Notes under the pieces: model-generated
What the model was told of the DNA's origin: nothing
Databases searched by the model: none
Seen by the model: the letters and a program-made list of their open reading frames with translations, nothing else
Part shown: positions 1 through 5,472 of the stretch, piece after piece
Layout of the letters: every line of letters begins with the position of its first letter
How positions within the stretch are numbered: position 1 is the first letter of the stretch
Translations under genes and position numbers: made by a program
Assembly: GCA_016934135.1 (NCBI GenBank)
Contig: JAFGTK010000156.1
Coordinates: 1-8,086, forward strand
Direction: 5' to 3'
DNA: 8,086 bases
DNA from: Deltaproteobacteria bacterium
GTDB taxonomy: Bacteria; Desulfobacterota; Desulfomonilia; UBA1062

Positions 1-67
1 AAAGAAAGAAATCAGATTATAAAGCGTTATAAATAAAGAAGTCCAAAGCTGAACAGGTCAAGACATC

Positions 68-102
68 GGCAACACTTTCATGGCCGATTGGTCGGTGTTG
101 CC
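68..102. repeat. Inverted repeat downstream of glnS
   Basis: Arms GGCAACAC (68-75) and GTGTTGCC (95-102) form a perfect 8-bp stem around a 19-nt loop, about 70 nt past the glnS stop. Read on the minus strand it could be a weak 3' hairpin for the glnS transcript, but no T-run follows, so it is not a convincing intrinsic terminator. No gene is supported in bases 1-171. Confidence 0.4.
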
Positions 103-171
103 TGTCCTGGAAGCGGCCTAAGGTCATATGTCCATAGATCTTCTGTTGGCTGATGCCGCTGTTGTATCCCC

Positions 172-2298
172 TCAGGAAACCTTTTTGCCTGCCACAAGGC
201 TGCCTGTAAATGTTGCGATACTCAGGTTGTCTTCATCACCGCCGGCCAAGATCATGCCCTCTGATAAGCCGAATTTCATCTGACGCGGCTTCAGGTTGGC
301 CACGACAATCACACTTTGACCTATAAGTGCACTTACATCGGGATAGGCCTTGCTGATTCCTGCAAATATCTGACGAAGGCGGCCTTCTCCAAGGTCTACC
401 ATGAGCCTGAGCAGTTTGTCGGAGTCTTTGACGGCTTCTGCCTCCCGGATTATCCCTACACGAAGATCCAGTCTTGCGAAATCATCGATGGTGGCCTCGG
501 GTTTTTTCATTTCAGCAGTCTTTTCTACATGGGGCTTTTTCGCTTTTTCCGGCGTTCCCTTGGATTCGAGCGTTTTCTCGATCTTTGCCCATGAATCGCG
601 CAGGGTAACCGTCCGGTTGAACACCGGATGATCCATGGATGAGTCTTTCGAGTCCGCACAGAAGTAGCCGAGCCGTTCGAACTGGAAGGTTTCACCGGGC
701 TTAGCTTCTTTGATGGACGGCTCCATCCGGCATGAGACAATGGTTTTAAGGGAGTCAGGGTTCAGATAAGCCTTGAAGTCGCGGTCTTCCTTTTCACCGA
801 CAGGATTGGGAACGGTAAAGAGTCTGTCATACAGCCGGACCTCTGCCTCGATCGAGTGGGGTGCGCTGACCCAGTGAACGGTTCCCTTTACCTTGCGGCC
901 GTCAGGGGAATCGCCTCCGCGTGTAGAGGGGTCGTATGTGCAGTGCAGTTCGATGACTTTACCGGTCATCTCGTCCTTTACAAAGCTGGTGCACGTGACA
1001 AAGTATGCACCGCGGAGCCTTACTTCCGCACCCGGTGAGAGACGGAAGAACTTCTTGGGAGGATCTTCCATGAAATCATCCTGTTCAATGTAGAGGGTCC
1101 GGCTGAAAGGCACTGAACGTGATCCCATTTCAGGATTGCCCGGATGATTCTGGATCAGGAATTCTTCCGCCGCCTCGGCCGGATAATTATCGATTACCAC
1201 CTTCAGCGGGTTGAGTACCGCCATTCTCCGATGCGCCTTCATATTTAGGTCTTCCCGGATGCAGTGTTCAAGAAGTGCGATATCCACCATGCTGTCATTC
1301 TTGGCGACGCCTATCCTGTCGCAGAAGTCTCTGATGGCCTCCGGTGTGTATCCTCTTCTCCTCAGACCCGAGATGGTCGGCATCCGCGGGTCATCCCACG
1401 AGATCACGAGCCCTTCCTGTACAAGCTCTAAAAGCTTGCGTTTGCTCATGACCGTATAGGTGAGATTGAGCCTGGCAAACTCGATCTGCCTGGATCGGAA
1501 GATGTCCAGTTCATCAAGTGACCAGTCGTACAGCGGCCGGTGGTCTTCGAATTCCAGGGTGCAGATGGAGTGTGTGATGCCTTCAAGTGAATCGGATATC
1601 GGGTGGGTGAAATCGTACATGGGATAGATGCACCACTTGTTGCCTGTCCTGTGGTGCACAGCCCTCAGTATCCGGTAAAGTACCGGGTCGCGCATGTTGA
1701 TGTTCGGGGACTTCATATCGATCTTTGCCCTCAGTACCCGGGATCCGTCCGGGAATTCACCGGCCCTCATTTTCTTGAACAGGTCGAGGTTTTCATCCAC
1801 AGGCCGGTTTCTGTATGGGCTGTCCTTGCCTGGTTCGGTCAGTGTCCCGCGATACTGCCGGATCTCTTCCGGGCTCAGGTCGCACACATAGGCCTTGCCT
1901 TTCCTGATCAGCGCCACGGCAAATTCATAGAGCTTCTCGAAGTAGTCAGAGGCATAGTAGAGCCTGTCTCCCCAGTCAAACCCGAGCCATCTCACATCTT
2001 CAAAGATGGAATCGATGTATTCCTGGTCTTCTTTGCTGGGGTTTGTGTCATCGAACCTCAGGTTGCACAATCCGCCTTCATTTTCTGCGGCAATACCGAA
2101 GTTCAGACAGATGGATTTTGCATGGCCGATATGAAGGTACCCATTCGGCTCAGGAGGAAACCTGGTATGCACCCTTGCGCCGTGTTTATTGTTCTTCCTG
2201 TCCTGCGCAATGATCGTTCGGATGAAATCCAGTGGCGTTGAGGCTTCTTTCCCGTCAGTCTCCGGTGTTGGTTCTTTGGAATCTTCATGTTCTTTCAT
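172..2298 (-). CDS. glnS: Glutaminyl-tRNA synthetase with C-terminal MetRS/Trbp111-type tRNA-binding domain
   Basis: This 708-aa class I aminoacyl-tRNA synthetase charges tRNA-Gln with glutamine using ATP, in the cytoplasm. The Rossmann catalytic core carries the HIGH motif at residues 56-59, inside PPEPNGYLHIGH, and a KMSKS-type loop MSKRK at 284-288. Both are typical of GlnRS rather than GluRS. The beta-barrel anticodon-binding region extends to about residue 572, matching a complete GlnRS of roughly 550 aa. A Lys/Glu/Pro-rich linker (about 573-602) then leads into an OB-fold tRNA-binding domain (about 603-708) with the signatures DDFARLDLRVG, SDKLLRL and SEGMILAGG. That domain normally ends bacterial MetRS or stands alone as Trbp111. 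Start ATG 2298 has a modest upstream GAGGGACAGGA purine run. The gene lies 275 bp beyond atpE on the same strand and is probably transcribed separately. Assignment to GlnRS is very secure; the function of the extra domain (non-specific tRNA binding or dimerisation) is inferred. Confidence 0.97.
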   Translation of the reverse strand: MKEHEDSKEPTPETDGKEASTPLDFIRTIIAQDRKNNKHGARVHTRFPPEPNGYLHIGHAKSICLNFGIAAENEGGLCNLRFDDTNPSKEDQEYIDSIFEDVRWLGFDWGDRLYYASDYFEKLYEFAVALIRKGKAYVCDLSPEEIRQYRGTLTEPGKDSPYRNRPVDENLDLFKKMRAGEFPDGSRVLRAKIDMKSPNINMRDPVLYRILRAVHHRTGNKWCIYPMYDFTHPISDSLEGITHSICTLEFEDHRPLYDWSLDELDIFRSRQIEFARLNLTYTVMSKRKLLELVQEGLVISWDDPRMPTISGLRRRGYTPEAIRDFCDRIGVAKNDSMVDIALLEHCIREDLNMKAHRRMAVLNPLKVVIDNYPAEAAEEFLIQNHPGNPEMGSRSVPFSRTLYIEQDDFMEDPPKKFFRLSPGAEVRLRGAYFVTCTSFVKDEMTGKVIELHCTYDPSTRGGDSPDGRKVKGTVHWVSAPHSIEAEVRLYDRLFTVPNPVGEKEDRDFKAYLNPDSLKTIVSCRMEPSIKEAKPGETFQFERLGYFCADSKDSSMDHPVFNRTVTLRDSWAKIEKTLESKGTPEKAKKPHVEKTAEMKKPEATIDDFARLDLRVGIIREAEAVKDSDKLLRLMVDLGEGRLRQIFAGISKAYPDVSALIGQSVIVVANLKPRQMKFGLSEGMILAGGDEDNLSIATFTGSLVAGKKVS

Positions 2299-2315
2299 TT
2301 CCTGTCCCTCGGTTC

Positions 2316-2331
2316 TACAGCGTGTGCTGTA
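2316..2331 (-). repeat. Small hairpin in the glnS leader
   Basis: TACAGC-GTGT-GCTGTA is a perfect 6-bp stem with a 4-nt loop, ending 18 bp upstream of the glnS ATG and just before its ribosome-binding region. It could fold in the leader RNA and affect ribosome loading, but it is short and a role is only inferred. Confidence 0.35.
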
Positions 2332-2350
2332 CGGTGTAGTTTATGTCTGC

Positions 2351-2359
2351 TCTATAGCA
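2351..2359 (-). promoter_or_regulatory. Candidate extended -10 promoter element for glnS
   Basis: On the minus strand the sequence reads TGC-TATAGA: an extended -10 TG plus a 4/6 match to TATAAT. It lies about 53 bp upstream of the glnS ATG, so transcription would start near 2344. No good -35 hexamer is present; the corresponding position falls inside the palindrome at 2369-2383. This is a weak, pattern-based call. Confidence 0.28.
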
Positions 2360-2368
2360 CAGGCTGAG

Positions 2369-2383
2369 ATGATTTAAAATCAT
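2369..2383. repeat. 15-bp palindrome upstream of glnS (possible operator)
   Basis: ATGATTT-A-AAATCAT is a perfect 7-bp dyad around one central base. If the proposed glnS -10 is right, the palindrome covers the -35 position, where a dimeric repressor or activator could act. No known regulator box was recognised with confidence. An AT-rich palindrome of this size is suggestive but not proof. Confidence 0.35.
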
Positions 2384-2384
2384 G

Positions 2385-2434
2385 TAAGCATAGGGCAGTC
2401 TTTTTGTATCGGCTGCAGTGCCGGCCTATGCTTA
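2385..2434. repeat. 10-bp inverted repeat with inner stem, upstream of glnS
   Basis: TAAGCATAGG (2385-2394) pairs perfectly with CCTATGCTTA (2425-2434). Between the arms, CGGC (2410-2413) can pair with GCCG (2420-2423) as a second small stem. It begins one base beyond the 15-bp palindrome and could be a protein-binding dyad, a structured RNA, or the remains of a terminator. No T-run of useful length follows on either strand. Confidence 0.45.
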
Positions 2435-2524
2435 AATTCTTAACGGGATGGTTGTTACGGTGAAAAACTTAGTTCCGGGAAGGGCTTACGGCCGGGGATT
2501 ATTTCCAGTCGAAGTGTTTTTCAA

Positions 2525-2558
2525 AGGGGCATCCTCTATGTGTTCCAAGGATGCCCCT
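2525..2558 (-). terminator. Putative terminator or 3' hairpin of the Fo operon
   Basis: AGGGGCATCCT (2525-2535) and AGGATGCCCCT (2548-2558) form a perfect, GC-rich 11-bp stem with a 12-nt loop, starting 15 bp after the atpE stop codon. On the atp transcript the stem is followed by UUGAAAAACAC. The U-tract is therefore poor, and the hairpin may act as a weak terminator or a 3'-end stabiliser rather than a strong intrinsic terminator. Confidence 0.5.
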
Positions 2559-2573
2559 GTTGAATGTTTCTTG

Positions 2574-2927
2574 TTAACCTACTACGAATTTGAGGAATGG
2601 GTTTGCGTAGAGCAGGATAAGTTCGATAACCAGTGCATAAATGGCCAGAGACTCTATCATTGCAAGGCCGAGAATGAGAGCTGTCAGGATCTTTCCCGAT
2701 GCCTCAGGGTTGCGTGCGATACCATCACAGGCACCCTGTACGCCGTGGCCCTGGCCGATGCCGGTTCCTATTGCAGCAATACCCATGCCTATGCCTGTTG
2801 CAACAGCGACCCAGCAGAAGAACTGGATGGCCTCGGGGCTTGCAGTACCTTCAGCTGCAAATACAACGGACGCCCCCGCGAGAACGAATAATGTTGAGAA
2901 ACCAAACAAACTGAAAAACCTCTTCAT
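2574..2927 (-). CDS. atpE: ATP synthase Fo subunit c
   Basis: This 117-aa proteolipid oligomerises into the rotating c-ring that carries ions through Fo. Residues 1-24 look like a cleavable signal or insertion sequence (KR, a hydrophobic run, then VVFA-AEG), as in other deltaproteobacterial c subunits; E. coli AtpE lacks it. Helix 1 spans about 35-62 and helix 2 about 78-110, joined by the polar loop ARNPEASGK (71-79) that contacts the F1 stalk. The ion-binding carboxylate is E92 in AMIESLAIY. Q59, S93 and Y97 occupy positions equivalent to Ilyobacter tartaricus Q32, S66 and Y70 around E65. A second membrane glutamate, E102 (IELILL), is unusual. Start ATG 2927 is preceded by a near-ideal AGGAGGA with 4-nt spacing in an A/T-rich leader, suiting the high c-subunit copy number. 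It is the last gene of the Fo operon, 153 bp after atpB. Confidence 0.96.
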   Translation of the reverse strand: MKRFFSLFGFSTLFVLAGASVVFAAEGTASPEAIQFFCWVAVATGIGMGIAAIGTGIGQGHGVQGACDGIARNPEASGKILTALILGLAMIESLAIYALVIELILLYANPFLKFVVG

Positions 2928-2931
2928 ATAA

Positions 2932-2938
2932 TCCTCCT
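2932..2938 (-). promoter_or_regulatory. Strong Shine-Dalgarno of atpE
   Basis: AGGAGGA lies 4 nt before the atpE ATG, downstream of a run of almost pure A/T. A strong site in an unstructured A/U-rich leader is consistent with the raised translation that c subunits need relative to subunit a. Confidence 0.75.
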
Positions 2939-2965
2939 AAATTTTTAATTTCTTTTATTATTGCG

Positions 2966-3003
2966 AAAAAGCTGGTGAGCTCCGCATTTCTCACCAGCTT
3001 TTT
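2966..3003. terminator. 14-bp hairpin flanked by T-tracts between atpB and atpE
   Basis: AAAAAGCTGGTGAG (2966-2979) and CTCACCAGCTTTTT (2990-3003) pair perfectly around a 10-nt loop. The A- and T-tracts make it look like a bidirectional intrinsic terminator: seven Ts follow the stem on the plus strand and five end it on the minus strand. It sits between atpB and atpE in the Fo operon. It may attenuate readthrough, or be an RNA-processing or stabilising stem that separates atpE expression from atpB. A weak TATGAT at 3013-3018 on the minus strand, upstream of the hairpin, lacks a good -35. Confidence 0.7.
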
Positions 3004-3080
3004 TTATTTTATTACATCATATCAACAATAAGTAAGAACAAATTCATTGCCAGAACGTTATCTTACAGCAATGTGGTTTT

Positions 3081-3788
3081 CTAATGGGCCTCTTCCATTG
3101 CACCGCTGATATACATCATTGCGAGCAGGGTAAAAACAAATGCCTGAAGAATTGATGTGAATATCATGAGAACAAGCATTGGTATGGGCATGAGAAACGG
3201 TACGAGGAAGAGCAGTACTATGAGTACGAGATCTTCGCCGAATATGTTGCCGAACAGCCTCATGGTCAGAGAGAGCGGTCTTGCCAGATGACCGATGAGC
3301 TCAACAGGGATCATGAGCGGTGCCATCCACCATACCGGGCCCATGAATTGCTTTATGTATTTGACACCATGGATCCTTACTCCCACGATATGCGTCAGAA
3401 GAAATACCACAAGGGCCATGGACAGGTTGGTGTTGAGGTTTGCCGTGGGTGAATAGAAGCCGGGGATGATGCCCCCGAGATTGCACACAAGGATAAACAG
3501 GGCAATCGTTGCCATAAGAGGGAAGAACCTCATCCCGTTTTCTCCCATGGTATCCACCAGGAGATTCTTCAATCCGCCGATAACAACCTCAAGAAAGTTC
3601 TGAAGCCTGCCAGGGACCATTTTCAGATTTCTTGCCACCAGCAGCGACATGAGGATGAGTATAATCATAAAGAACCATGTGTGGGTAACCTGCTGCATAT
3701 GGTTTCCATCAACGAGATGAAAGTGGTGATGAAAAAAGTTGTTAAGGGGTATGGTAATAAAATCCAGAACCAGAAAACCGTGATCCAT
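3081..3788 (-). CDS. atpB: ATP synthase Fo subunit a
   Basis: This 235-aa stator membrane subunit forms the ion half-channels next to the c-ring. Hydrophobic helices lie at about 36-53, 88-110, 121-138, 154-170 and 186-228. The essential arginine is R177 in SLTMRLFGNI, equivalent to E. coli R210. E185 (FGEDL) and Q215 (LQAFVF) match other conserved half-channel positions. A His-rich stretch (FFHHHFH, 19-24) precedes the first helix. The true start is ATG 3788: AGGAGGAG lies 6 nt upstream, and a longer reading from a TTG at 3806 would place that site inside the gene. Only one base separates the start from the atpI stop codon, so translation is probably coupled. Length is normal for the compact deltaproteobacterial type of subunit a. 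Confidence 0.97.
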   Translation of the reverse strand: MDHGFLVLDFITIPLNNFFHHHFHLVDGNHMQQVTHTWFFMIILILMSLLVARNLKMVPGRLQNFLEVVIGGLKNLLVDTMGENGMRFFPLMATIALFILVCNLGGIIPGFYSPTANLNTNLSMALVVFLLTHIVGVRIHGVKYIKQFMGPVWWMAPLMIPVELIGHLARPLSLTMRLFGNIFGEDLVLIVLLFLVPFLMPIPMLVLMIFTSILQAFVFTLLAMMYISGAMEEAH

Positions 3789-3789
3789 A

Positions 3790-4173
3790 TCAGTCTCCTC
3801 CTGCAAATATGTAGATGAAACATGCGTAACTCGTTATCCCAAGCATGATAACCGACAGCCCGAGCAATAATCCGATAATATCCACCTTCATATAGACTAT
3901 GAGTGCGAAAATGGTTGCCCCTGTTGTCGCCAGCCTGAGTATGTAGCGCCTTGCCATGAATGATTTGCCTTGTCTTGCAGTAAGCGAGATAGCCGCCTTT
4001 GCGTGACTGTAGAGCCACTGGTAGTTGAGCATGCAGACGAGCCCGCCCAGCAGGACACCCATGGCAAATTTCTGTTCAAAAAGAAAAAAGCTGAGTATGC
4101 ATAGTGCCGACCATATGACCAGCGAAATAACTTCTATGCGTTTTTGTATCGGATCTTTAGTTATCGGATCCAT
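3790..4173 (-). CDS. atpI: AtpI-type ATP synthase I family membrane protein
   Basis: This 127-aa integral membrane protein has four predicted helices (about 13-32, 36-55, 78-95 and 98-123). A short Lys/Arg-containing loop with TARQGKSFMARR (65-76) separates the second and third. The layout and its position directly before atpB fit the ATP synthase I family (PF03899), which assists c-ring assembly or ion supply and is not part of the finished enzyme. It overlaps atpZ by 17 bp and ends one base before the atpB start, with the atpB ribosome-binding site inside its last codons. Start ATG 4173 has a GAAGGA-type site upstream, within the end of atpZ. Sequence conservation in this family is low, so the call rests on topology and context more than on a diagnostic motif. 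Confidence 0.82.
   Translation of the reverse strand: MDPITKDPIQKRIEVISLVIWSALCILSFFLFEQKFAMGVLLGGLVCMLNYQWLYSHAKAAISLTARQGKSFMARRYILRLATTGATIFALIVYMKVDIIGLLLGLSVIMLGITSYACFIYIFAGGD
3795..3802 (-). promoter_or_regulatory. Shine-Dalgarno that fixes the atpB start
   Basis: AGGAGGAG lies 6 nt before ATG 3788 and inside the last codons of atpI. It rules out the longer TTG-initiated reading of atpB and suggests translational coupling between atpI and atpB. Confidence 0.8.
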
Positions 4174-4402
4174 CGGATTTTCCTTCGCTGAAGAATCTCA
4201 TGTAGGTCTTGTACATAATCCTGAATCCTGCAAGTATCCCCCCGAAGATGAACAGGAGCGTGAATATGGGCTCCGTATCAAACCTGGTGTCGAGATACAG
4301 GCCGGCGATAAGGCCGAGTACTATCGCAATCACCATGGCAAAGCCCATGGTGCTCAGATCAGCTACCGTAAGATACATCTTTTTCTTTTCTTTGTCGTTC
4401 AT
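4157..4402 (-). CDS. atpZ: AtpZ/AtpQ-type F0F1 ATPase gene-1 protein
   Basis: This 81-aa small membrane protein has two helices (about 18-37 and 46-66). They are joined by a conserved-looking turn with LDTRFDTEPIF, followed by GGILAGF in helix 2. This is the pattern of the ATPase_gene1/AtpZ family (PF09527), commonly the first gene of Fo operons. Proposed roles are cation supply to, or assembly of, the ATP synthase; no role can be read from the sequence itself. The charged N-terminus (MNDKEKKK) and hydrophilic tail (SEGKSDGSDN) are probably cytoplasmic. Start ATG 4402 has GAAGGGA a few bases upstream. It is the first gene of the operon, and its end overlaps atpI by 17 bp. Confidence 0.85.
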   Translation of the reverse strand: MNDKEKKKMYLTVADLSTMGFAMVIAIVLGLIAGLYLDTRFDTEPIFTLLFIFGGILAGFRIMYKTYMRFFSEGKSDGSDN

Positions 4403-4416
4403 GCAATCCCTTCAGT

Positions 4417-4433
4417 GCTTATACAGAATAAGC
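4417..4433 (-). repeat. Hairpin in the atpZ 5' leader
   Basis: GCTTAT-ACAGA-ATAAGC is a perfect 6-bp stem with a 5-nt loop, extendable to 7 bp by T4416-A4434. It lies between the candidate atp promoter and the atpZ ribosome-binding site, so the stem could form at or near the 5' end of the mRNA. Such 5' stems can protect transcripts from decay; that role is inferred. Confidence 0.4.
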
Positions 4434-4436
4434 ATC

Positions 4437-4468
4437 ATCATATTACTGAATAGTGATTCATAATGCAA
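4437..4468 (-). promoter_or_regulatory. Candidate promoter of the Fo operon
   Basis: On the minus strand, TTGCAT (4463-4468) is followed after 17 bp by TAATAT (4440-4445), which overlaps a better -10 match, TATGAT (4437-4442). Matches are moderate (TTG of the -35; 4/6 or 5/6 of the -10), but spacing and position are right. The predicted start near 4430-4434 gives a leader of about 30 nt before atpZ. Confidence 0.4.
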
Positions 4469-4670
4469 GTGTGTTTTTTTATAGGGATCTTTACGGAGAT
4501 ATCCGGGATTATAAGGTGTAATAATTTGAATTAAAAAGATAAACCATGCTGTATTCCACAATAAATAACCCTTCTTTTTCTGTGCAGACAGAGTCATATT
4601 CAGCCCTGGTAAAATCCGGGCATAATAATTTCAAGGATAGACAAGCTCCTGGATTTATTGTACATGACGG

Positions 4671-5459
4671 ATGATTATGAAAGACAACGGTATAGTTTTC
4701 AGCCTTTTGATCCTGACTGTTATTTTTACGATAGTACCCGGCATGATCCCTCAACCCTCAGACACACCACATCAATATGAATCTTCATTGAAATACACAT
4801 ATACCCCATCCATACCTGATGAATTCCTTGAGATTCAGGATGCAGGTGAAAGAAAGCAGTATCTGCTGACCATTCTCCTGCCGCTTGTCCTGAAGGCGAA
4901 TAAAGAGATCGAATCAGAACGCAGATTGGTAATGCGTATCAAGAGGACCTGGTTGTGGTTATCGAAAAAGGAAAAGCGTCTTCTTGGGAAGCTTGCAAAG
5001 AAATATAAGGTGGATACCGGCGATTATGATGCCATGGTCGAAGAACTGCTGATGAAGGTGGATGTGCTTCCGCCCTCGCTCGTTCTTGCCCAGGCAGCCA
5101 TAGAATCGGGGTGGGGGACATCGAGGTTTGCGGTTGACGGGAACAATCTGTTCGGGCTGCGCACGCTTTCAGGAGAAGGGATGGTCCCCAGGCAGCAGGA
5201 TGAAGGCAGGGTCTTCAAGGTCTCGCAATTTGACGATCTCCAGTCAAGCATCGATTACTATCTTTGGAATATCAATACTCATCCGAAATATGAAGAACTG
5301 CGGCAAATAAGATCCGGCAGTCCTTACCCGTATGACCCCTTGTTGCTCGCTTACGGATTGCGGCATTACTCGGAAATGGGGGATGAATATGTGGAAAGGT
5401 TGATCAGCCTTATCGAGTATAACCGCCTGCAGGATTATGATGCCGTCGGGCTGGAATGA
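4671..5459 (+). CDS. Bax-type glucosaminidase-domain protein, membrane-anchored or secreted
   Basis: This 262-aa protein has an N-terminal hydrophobic segment (about 8-25), either a signal anchor or an uncleaved signal, so the rest should face the periplasm. Residues about 78-112 form a charged helical region rich in Lys/Arg. The C-terminal part (about 120-255) matches the glucosaminidase fold (PF01832) of E. coli Bax. It has the motif LAQAAIESGWGTSRFAVDGN with the probable catalytic E145, then NLFG, and a Tyr/Asn-rich section with YYLWNINTHPKY. Length is close to Bax (about 270 aa). The activity is likely cleavage of GlcNAc linkages in peptidoglycan or another cell-surface glycan. Start ATG 4671 is tentative; ATG 4677 (MKDNG) is equally plausible and neither has a strong ribosome-binding site. 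The polysaccharide deacetylase gene follows after 13 bp, so the two are probably co-transcribed. Confidence 0.85.
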   Translation: MIMKDNGIVFSLLILTVIFTIVPGMIPQPSDTPHQYESSLKYTYTPSIPDEFLEIQDAGERKQYLLTILLPLVLKANKEIESERRLVMRIKRTWLWLSKKEKRLLGKLAKKYKVDTGDYDAMVEELLMKVDVLPPSLVLAQAAIESGWGTSRFAVDGNNLFGLRTLSGEGMVPRQQDEGRVFKVSQFDDLQSSIDYYLWNINTHPKYEELRQIRSGSPYPYDPLLLAYGLRHYSEMGDEYVERLISLIEYNRLQDYDAVGLE

Positions 5460-5472
5460 GGTAGTATTGATC

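Noticed and set aside
17..32. TTATAA-AGCG-TTATAA repeat at the left edge
   Set aside because: Low-complexity A/T sequence with a self-complementary hexamer; no feature can be supported.
1603..2241. Open frame of 212 codons on the plus strand, antisense to glnS
   Set aside because: It lies wholly inside the conserved GlnRS catalytic core, has no ribosome-binding site or recognisable domain, and is explained by the codon bias of the real gene.
2448..2891. Cysteine-rich open frame of 147 codons on the plus strand, antisense to atpE
   Set aside because: Most of it is the complement of the c subunit and the atpE 3' hairpin; its cysteines come from complementary codons, not from a small-peptide family.
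3081..3806. Longer atpB beginning at a TTG at 3806
   Set aside because: The Shine-Dalgarno AGGAGGAG would lie inside that extension, and the ATG at 3788 is ideally spaced after it.
4526..4555. Possible plus-strand promoter TTGAAT-N18-TGTATT, or a CATAAT at 4621-4626, for the glucosaminidase gene
   Set aside because: Both have only one acceptable hexamer in an A/T-rich region; neither is better than background.
4500..4636. Two similar stretches (ATCCGGGATTATAA... and ATCCGGGCATAATAA..., each leading to TAATAATTTSAA) upstream of the glucosaminidase gene
   Set aside because: The match needs a gap of several bases, and the region is A/T-rich, so chance similarity is likely.
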